This document shows, in pieces, positions 59,508 to 64,000 of a DNA stretch of 64,000 nt. Both the position numbers and the translations under genes were made by a program. The notes under the pieces were generated by a model, which did no database searches, was not told the DNA's origin, and saw only the letters and a program-made list of their open reading frames with translations. Numbering within the stretch: position 1 is the first letter of the stretch; every line of letters begins with the position of its first letter. Source of the stretch: an uncultured Corynebacterium sp. (GTDB lineage Bacteria; Actinomycetota; Actinomycetes; Mycobacteriales; Mycobacteriaceae); contig CAMIPB010000006.1 in NCBI GenBank assembly GCA_946223355.1, positions 1-64,000 of the forward strand. The letters run 5' to 3'.

Positions 59508-60636
59508 GCTTCCCGCATACTTCGGAGAGTTCGGCGGACAATTTGTCCCTGAAGCCCTCATCCCAGCACTTGATCAGCTCGAAGACGCCTTCATTGATGC
59601 GCAAAACGATCCCGAATTCCAGGCCGAGCTTGAACGACTATTCCGAGACTACCTCGGGCGTCCCACTCCGATCACCGAAATCAAGTCCGGCGGCAAAGCC
59701 CGCATCTTCCTCAAGCGTGAAGACCTCGTCCACGGTGGCGCACACAAGACCAACCAGGTACTCGGCCAAGCCCTACTCGCAAAACGAATGGGTAAAACCC
59801 GCATCATCGCCGAGACGGGTGCCGGACAGCACGGAACCGCAACCGCACTTGCCTGCGCACTCCTGGATCTTGAGTGTGTCATCTACATGGGTGCAAAGGA
59901 CGTCGCCAGGCAGCAACCCAACGTCTACCGAATGGAGCTAATGGGAGCAAAAGTCATCCCAGTGGACTCCGGCAGCGGCACCCTCAAAGATGCTGTCAAC
60001 GAAGCGCTCCGTGACTGGACTGCCACCTTCCACGAATCCCACTACTTGCTCGGGACCGCCGCAGGCCCACACCCTTTCCCCACCATTGTTCGCGAGTTCC
60101 ACCGCGTCATCTCCAGGGAAGCAAAGGCACAGCTTCCTGAGCTTCCCGACGTCGTTGTTGCCGCCGTCGGCGGAGGCTCCAACGCCATCGGAATGTTCGC
60201 GGAGTATATTGACGAACCAACCGTCGAACTCGTCGGCTGCGAACCCGGCGGAGACGGCATCAAACACGGCGCGACCATCAACAATGGAAAAATTGGCATC
60301 CTGCACGGGTCCAAGTCCTATCTCATGCGCACCGCCGAAGGAAACATCGAGGAAAGCTACTCGATTTCCGCCGGCCTGGACTATCCGGGCGTCGGACCGC
60401 AACATTCCTACCTCGCTAAGACCGGCCGCGCGAAGTACGTTCCCGTCACCGACTCAGAAGCCCTAGCCGCATTCAAGCACTTGTCTCGGAATGAAGGAAT
60501 TATCCCCGCGCTGGAATCCTCCCACGCATTGGCATACGCGCTAGCCCACAAAGACGAAGACAAGACCTTCCTCGTCTGCCTGTCCGGCAGGGGAGACAAA
60601 GACATCGACTACATCCGCAGCCTGGAGGAAAAATGA
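59500..60636 (+). CDS. trpB: Tryptophan synthase beta chain
   Basis: PLP enzyme that joins indole and serine. 378 residues; GEFGGQFVPEALIPAL near the start, PLP lysine in HGGAHKTNQVLGQALLAKRMGK, ETGAGQHGTATALACALL, phosphate loop VGGGSNAIGMF, and the C-terminal LSGRGDKDID. All catalytic residues are present, and the type is TrpB1, the normal partner of TrpA. AAGGAA precedes the ATG; it overlaps trpCF by 8 bp and trpA by 4 bp. Confidence 0.96.
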   Translation: MTKLPAYFGEFGGQFVPEALIPALDQLEDAFIDAQNDPEFQAELERLFRDYLGRPTPITEIKSGGKARIFLKREDLVHGGAHKTNQVLGQALLAKRMGKTRIIAETGAGQHGTATALACALLDLECVIYMGAKDVARQQPNVYRMELMGAKVIPVDSGSGTLKDAVNEALRDWTATFHESHYLLGTAAGPHPFPTIVREFHRVISREAKAQLPELPDVVVAAVGGGSNAIGMFAEYIDEPTVELVGCEPGGDGIKHGATINNGKIGILHGSKSYLMRTAEGNIEESYSISAGLDYPGVGPQHSYLAKTGRAKYVPVTDSEALAAFKHLSRNEGIIPALESSHALAYALAHKDEDKTFLVCLSGRGDKDIDYIRSLEEK

Positions 60637-61337
60637 TCCGTACACTCCCAACCCCAGCATTCGTTCCCTTCTTCATGATTGGAGATGGAGACACCCTCGA
60701 ACACGTCCGAATCGCCGTCGCGCATGGTGCCGACGCCCTCGAACTCGGCGTTCCCTTCTCCGATCCGGTGGCAGATGGACCCGTTATTCAGGCCGCGCAC
60801 CTGCGAAGCACGGCAACCTTCGAGGATTGCCTCGACGTCGTCAAGCAAATCCGGAGTGAGTTTCCCGATTTACCTATCGGCATGCTCGTCTACGGAAACA
60901 TCATGTTCGCAACTGAAAATTTTCACGAGCGCCTCGCCCAAGCGGGTGCAGACACCGTGCTCATCCCAGATATTCCTGTGCGAGAAGCAACTCAACAAAA
61001 CCACATCGACACGGTCTTCATTGCCCCGGCTTCCGCAGACGAAAAAACCCTCGAAAGCGTGGGAAAGGCTTCCAAGGGTTATATCTACGCCGTCGCCCGA
61101 GACGGCGTGACCGGAACAGACAAAAAAGCTATTGCCAACGCGGAGGCCATCCAAAAACTAAAGCAGTACGGTCCCGTCCTCGTTGGTTTTGGTATATCTA
61201 CGCCAGCCGACGTCCGAAGCATCATGGATGCGGGAGCGGACGGTGTCATCGTGGGCTCCGCGACGATTAAAGCTATTCAGGAGAACCGGCTGGCTGAGTT
61301 TGTTTCCGAGATGAAGGCGCAAACTTTTCGACGATGA
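60633..61337 (+). CDS. trpA: Tryptophan synthase alpha chain (short form)
   Basis: Releases indole from indole-glycerol phosphate. Catalytic Glu and Asp lie in LELGVPFSDPVADGPVIQ; other TrpA landmarks are GMLVYGN, DTVLIPDIPVRE, YAVARDGVTG, VGFGISTPADV and DGVIVGSATIK. At 234 residues it is about 35-45 shorter than typical TrpA. GGAGG lies four bases before the ATG. The 3' end overlaps the converging symporter gene by 65 bp. Confidence 0.93.
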   Translation: MIRTLPTPAFVPFFMIGDGDTLEHVRIAVAHGADALELGVPFSDPVADGPVIQAAHLRSTATFEDCLDVVKQIRSEFPDLPIGMLVYGNIMFATENFHERLAQAGADTVLIPDIPVREATQQNHIDTVFIAPASADEKTLESVGKASKGYIYAVARDGVTGTDKKAIANAEAIQKLKQYGPVLVGFGISTPADVRSIMDAGADGVIVGSATIKAIQENRLAEFVSEMKAQTFRR

Positions 61338-62466
61338 GCGCAATAGCACCGTCGCCGGTGACGTTTGCGGCGGTGCCCACCGAGTCAATCACGATGTACG
61401 CGGCGATCATGAGGGCAACCATGGAATCGTTAAAGCCCATCATTTCGGATAAAAGTCCGGTAGCCACCATCACGGCACCGCCTGGAACGCCCGGGGCAGC
61501 AATCATCGTGATTGCGAGCAGCAGCATAAACCCGATTGCCTTAGAAGCAGACACATCCATTCCAGTCATATAAATGAGGGCAAACGCATACAACATGAGC
61601 TTGATCATCGAGCCGGAAAGATGAATAGTTGCGCATAATGGAATGACAAATCCCGTGACCTCTTCCGAGGTTTTGTTCTTCATCGCGCATTCGCGGGTGA
61701 TCGGAATTGACGCAGCCGAAGATGACGTGCCAAGAGCAGTGAAATAGGCCGGCATCATATTCTTCAGTGCGGTAATTGGGTTCCTACCTGTCAAGGCTCC
61801 GGCAACGACGTACTGGAAAACCAAATAAATCAGCGTCATTACAACAGACAGCAGCAGAACCTTGGAGAAGGAGCCCAGCACCGCCAGCACACTGCCATTC
61901 ATCCCCAGTGTGACAAACATACCGAAAATATAGATGGGGAGCAGCGGGACAACGAAGCTCCAGATAATCTTGATGACCACTTGCTCGAGCTCGACCGACG
62001 CATTAAATAGGGTATCCGCTTTCACCACCGTCATGGCTAGTCCAATGCAGAACGACAGCAAAAGCGCAGTCATAACCTCGAATGGTGGCGCCATCTCCAC
62101 GGAAAAGTATGGCGTGATTGCGCCTTCATCGATATCCGCGATATTTTTTGCCATGTCTTCTCCACGCAGGAGCCACGGATACAGCCCGACGGACACGCCG
62201 TAACTAATCAATCCCGCTAGGATTGTTGAGCCATATGACAGCCCGACAGTAATTCCCAACAGCTTTCCCGCGCCCTTGCCGAGCTTTGCAATAGCCGGAG
62301 CAATCAAAGCGAAAATCAACACAGGAACGAAAAAGTTCAGAAAGCCACTGAATAAGCCATTAATCGTGGCAAATACTTTGCCTAACCATTCGGGGAAGAA
62401 CGTACTGCACAGCGCACCGAGTAGTACTGCAATAACAATTTTGGTCAGTAAAGAGGGTTTAGGCAT
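61273..62466 (-). CDS. Dicarboxylate/amino acid:cation symporter (DAACS family)
   Basis: A 397-residue sodium- or proton-coupled amino acid or dicarboxylate carrier. Signs are the serine-rich loop TALGTSSSAASIPITREC, PLCATIHLSGSMIKLMLYAFAL and the transport-core helix DSVGTAANVTGDGAIALIVEKF. Eight membrane helices plus two re-entrant loops are expected. Relatives include serine/threonine and glutamate transporters; the substrate cannot be chosen. It ends 65 bp inside trpA. Confidence 0.88.
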   Translation of the reverse strand: MPKPSLLTKIVIAVLLGALCSTFFPEWLGKVFATINGLFSGFLNFFVPVLIFALIAPAIAKLGKGAGKLLGITVGLSYGSTILAGLISYGVSVGLYPWLLRGEDMAKNIADIDEGAITPYFSVEMAPPFEVMTALLLSFCIGLAMTVVKADTLFNASVELEQVVIKIIWSFVVPLLPIYIFGMFVTLGMNGSVLAVLGSFSKVLLLSVVMTLIYLVFQYVVAGALTGRNPITALKNMMPAYFTALGTSSSAASIPITRECAMKNKTSEEVTGFVIPLCATIHLSGSMIKLMLYAFALIYMTGMDVSASKAIGFMLLLAITMIAAPGVPGGAVMVATGLLSEMMGFNDSMVALMIAAYIVIDSVGTAANVTGDGAIALIVEKFAPSSRKQTQPAGSPE

Positions 62467-62531
62467 GCATCAAATATATTACAAAGGAATGAAAAATTAC
62501 ATTTTGGTTTGTGCCTGCTAACAGGCATAAG

Positions 62532-62936
62532 ATGGTAGCCATGATCGGAATCGTTATGCTTGTCGTCGCCGCTGCACTCATCATCATTGGAGGGCTCGCG
62601 GCCCTTAAGAAGCTGCCGGGAAATTCCGTCATTGGACTCCGCCTCGCTGAATTACGCAAGAGCAAAGAGGCTTGGGATAATGCGCACGCTGTCGCGGGGC
62701 CATTTTGGGCACTGTCCGGTCTTTCACTGCTATTCGGTGGAATTGTGACGCTTAGTGCTCAAGGTTGGATGTGGCTGATTCCGGTAATCTCTGTGATCGT
62801 TTCCGTTGTTATTTTGTCTATCGGCTCCAACATGGGCGCGCGTGCTTCGCATCTATTTGAGCAGCAAGAAGAAAAAGGTCCTAAGGTGGATCTCAACGCT
62901 TTGCGCAATGCAGCTCGTTCCGCCGATCAAGGATAG
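62532..62936 (+). CDS. SdpI-like membrane protein
   Basis: About 134 residues from ATG 62532; ATG 62541 is an alternative and ATG 62511 less likely. Three membrane segments. After the first helix comes KKLPGNSVIGLRLAELRKSKEAWDNAHAVAGP, the SdpI/YhfL family signature (immunity to the Bacillus SdpC toxin in the founding member). Corynebacterial homologues have no proven role. The next gene starts 2 bp after the stop. Confidence 0.75.
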   Translation: MVAMIGIVMLVVAAALIIIGGLAALKKLPGNSVIGLRLAELRKSKEAWDNAHAVAGPFWALSGLSLLFGGIVTLSAQGWMWLIPVISVIVSVVILSIGSNMGARASHLFEQQEEKGPKVDLNALRNAARSADQG

Positions 62937-62938
62937 GT

Positions 62939-63436
62939 ATGCCTGACAAGTTTTTTCGCGCCACTGGAAAATCTCTCCAGGAATGGCTCGAACTCGTTCC
63001 GCATGAACTTTCTCACTCCGAGATGGCTCAGCGTGCTGAAGAACTTGGTGCTTCCCCATGGTGGGCGCAGAGTATTACGGTGGAGATAGAACGTTCAATT
63101 GGCCGACGAAAACTCGGTGAATCATGCACCGGTGAAATCAATGCCTCCGCAAGTAAGACTGTTCCGGGGGATTGGAAAACCAACTTCCCCAAACTGGTGG
63201 AGTTCATTGAACCAAAGCTGCCCATCACTGAAAGTTCTATTTCCGAGACCGAGAAGTGGCGCTATTGGCGGGCTAAGCTTGATGACGACACTAAGGTCAC
63301 AATTAACGTTTCCGATTCCAACGGCAAAACCAAGATCGGCGTACAGCATGAAAAGTTAGCCGATCATGATGCCAGAATTGCGGTTAAGGAAGAGTGGAAG
63401 ACCATACTCAACACCTTTGCCAAAACGTTACTGTGA
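62939..63436 (+). CDS. Hypothetical protein with DUF4287-like N-terminus
   Basis: A 165-residue soluble protein. The first 55 residues (FFRATGKSLQEWLELVPHELSHSEMAQRAEELGASPWWAQSITVEIERSIG) resemble DUF4287, a helical module found in proteins of unknown role. The C-terminal half (KWRYWRAKLDDDTKVTINVSDSNGKTKIGVQHEKLADHDAR) may be an SRPBCC/AHSA1-like half-domain. Both assignments are tentative. It follows the SdpI-like gene by 2 bp. Confidence 0.65.
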   Translation: MPDKFFRATGKSLQEWLELVPHELSHSEMAQRAEELGASPWWAQSITVEIERSIGRRKLGESCTGEINASASKTVPGDWKTNFPKLVEFIEPKLPITESSISETEKWRYWRAKLDDDTKVTINVSDSNGKTKIGVQHEKLADHDARIAVKEEWKTILNTFAKTLL

Positions 63437-63443
63437 CTTTTAT

Positions 63444-63459
63444 AGTTTCACGTGAAACA
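63444..63459. promoter_or_regulatory. parS-like site between two genes
   Basis: AGTTTCACGTGAAACA, 15 of 16 bases of the ParB palindrome, 12 bp before the ATG of the Rieske protein and thus overlapping its translation start region. Confidence 0.85.
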
Positions 63460-63470
63460 TTGGAGGAAAA

Positions 63471-63833
63471 ATGAAGTGCAGTAGAAGAATGTTTCTACTT
63501 GGGTCCGCGACAACCCTTGCGGGCGCCTATTTGGCGGCGTGCGGAAAAGAAGCAAGCGCCAGCATCGCAAAAACTGAAATTCCCGTAGGTTCTGCCACCA
63601 TCATTGACGGAGTGATATTCGCGCAGCCGAAAGAAAACGAGTTCAAGGCATACTCCCAAACCTGTCCACACCAAGGCGCTGCCATCACTCAAGTTGAGGG
63701 AAACGTGGCGACCTGCACGAGCCACTTCACCTCCTACAACCTGGAGGACGGAAGCGTCATCGAAGGACCCGGTAGGGATCCCTTGGAGGCGCTCGAGTTT
63801 AACGACGCCGGCGATACCCTCACCACAACGTGA
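63471..63833 (+). CDS. Rieske [2Fe-2S] protein, predicted Tat-exported lipoprotein
   Basis: A 120-residue protein. The signal sequence has CSRRMFLLG (twin arginine) and ends in LAAC, a lipobox with Cys24. The Rieske ligands are CPH (about 65-67) and CTSH (about 82-85), correctly spaced, although the second box, CTSHFTSYNL, departs from the usual CPCHGS by lacking Cys and Gly. It is membrane-anchored outside the cell and probably passes electrons to an unknown partner. GGAGG lies before the ATG. It overlaps the next gene by 4 bp (GTGA). Confidence 0.85.
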   Translation: MKCSRRMFLLGSATTLAGAYLAACGKEASASIAKTEIPVGSATIIDGVIFAQPKENEFKAYSQTCPHQGAAITQVEGNVATCTSHFTSYNLEDGSVIEGPGRDPLEALEFNDAGDTLTTT

Positions 63834-64000
63834 AACGCATAGATCCGCTGATCGTCCTTATCGTCATCGCTGCTGCGTTGGCGTTCATTTATCCAGCTCC
63901 ACCTGCTTTCGCAACGATAACCAACTTAGGGATCGCACTGCTCTTTTACCTCTACGGAGCTAGGCTATCCACGTCGGAGGCGCTGCAGGGACTCAAACAC
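63830..64000 (+). CDS. Bile acid:sodium symporter-family protein, N-terminal fragment
   Basis: The first 57 codons of a membrane protein: VKRIDPLIVLIVIAAALAFIYP through NLGIALLFYLYGARLSTSEALQGLKH, running off the window. The pattern, a helix, PAP, then GIALLFYLYGARLS, matches SBF-like (PF13593) transporters of the BASS superfamily. The GTG start shares bases with the stop of the Rieske gene, so both are co-translated. Confidence 0.75.
   Translation, partial: MKRIDPLIVLIVIAAALAFIYPAPPAFATITNLGIALLFYLYGARLSTSEALQGLKH

Noticed and set aside
1..64000. tRNA, rRNA or prophage genes
   Set aside because: I found no cloverleaf ending in CCA, no rRNA sequence and no phage structural or integrase genes, although some CRISPR spacers look phage-like (for example 29118-29145 contains a ribosome binding site and start codon).

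Overview
The window reads as a chromosomal segment of a Corynebacterium species (Actinobacteria, high G+C, mycolic-acid bacterium). Grounds are the gene order rplI-ssb-rpsF / GT87 mannosyltransferase-like protein / class A PBP / DUF5318 / ino1 / MarR / universal stress protein. Further support comes from a Nei2-type glycosylase, a Cas9 close in motif layout to the C. diphtheriae II-C enzyme, and a leader-controlled trp operon with a trpC-trpF fusion. Five ParB-type palindromes (core GTTTCACGTGAAAC) lie between 45.1 and 63.5 kb, so the right half is probably close to the replication origin.

Layout. 0-11.7 kb: housekeeping and envelope genes (rplI, ssb, rpsF, membrane glycosyltransferase, PBP1, inositol-phosphate synthase, MarR regulator, Usp, TrhO, DUF1846). 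11.9-13.3 kb: a DUF4143 AAA ATPase preceded by four iterons at exact 23-bp spacing. 13.5-20.8 kb: nei2, nnr, and an ABC exporter facing a two-component system plus a flavin monooxygenase. 20.7-24.3 kb: VanZ-like protein and the remains of a phenylacetate (paa) cluster, namely a deletion scar joining an MFS remnant to a PaaH-like remnant, then PaaI and an intact PaaZ. 24.3-27.0 kb: A+T-richer accessory DNA (unexplained spacer, YbjN protein, HTH protein). 27.1-34.8 kb: a complete type II-C CRISPR-Cas system with 46 identical repeats, cas2, cas1, cas9 and a tracrRNA whose terminator lies immediately before the cas9 start. 34.8-42.1 kb: leuS, YefM/YoeB toxin-antitoxin, MOSC protein, permease, aldehyde dehydrogenase. 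42.1-44.8 kb: a small defence-like island with an Abi_2 (AbiD/F-type HEPN) gene behind a structured RNA candidate, an orphan ORF, and a second DUF4143 ATPase preceded by five iterons, again at exact 23-bp spacing. 44.8-55.9 kb: a homoprotocatechuate (hpa) meta-cleavage regulon with GntR regulator, transporter and flavin hydroxylase. 55.9-61.3 kb: trpL-E-D-C/F-B-A, lacking trpG and built of unusually short proteins. 61.3-64 kb: amino-acid symporter, SdpI-like protein, Rieske lipoprotein and the start of a bile-acid-symporter-family gene.

How genes work together. The hpa operon (FAH-RraA fusion, GntR, hpaE, hpaD, hpaH, hpaI, gabD) would convert 3,4-dihydroxyphenylacetate to pyruvate and succinate. 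The divergent MFS gene supplies uptake, and the flavin hydroxylase is a candidate for making the catechol. The array is read rightward (terminator on that side, and tracrRNA complementarity to that strand), convergent with the leftward cas genes. The features I consider least explained are the matched 23-bp iteron arrays in front of two otherwise unlinked DUF4143 ATPases, the tracrRNA/cas9 leader arrangement, and the Abi_2 gene with its upstream foldable RNA. All functional calls come from reading motifs; no database search was run.
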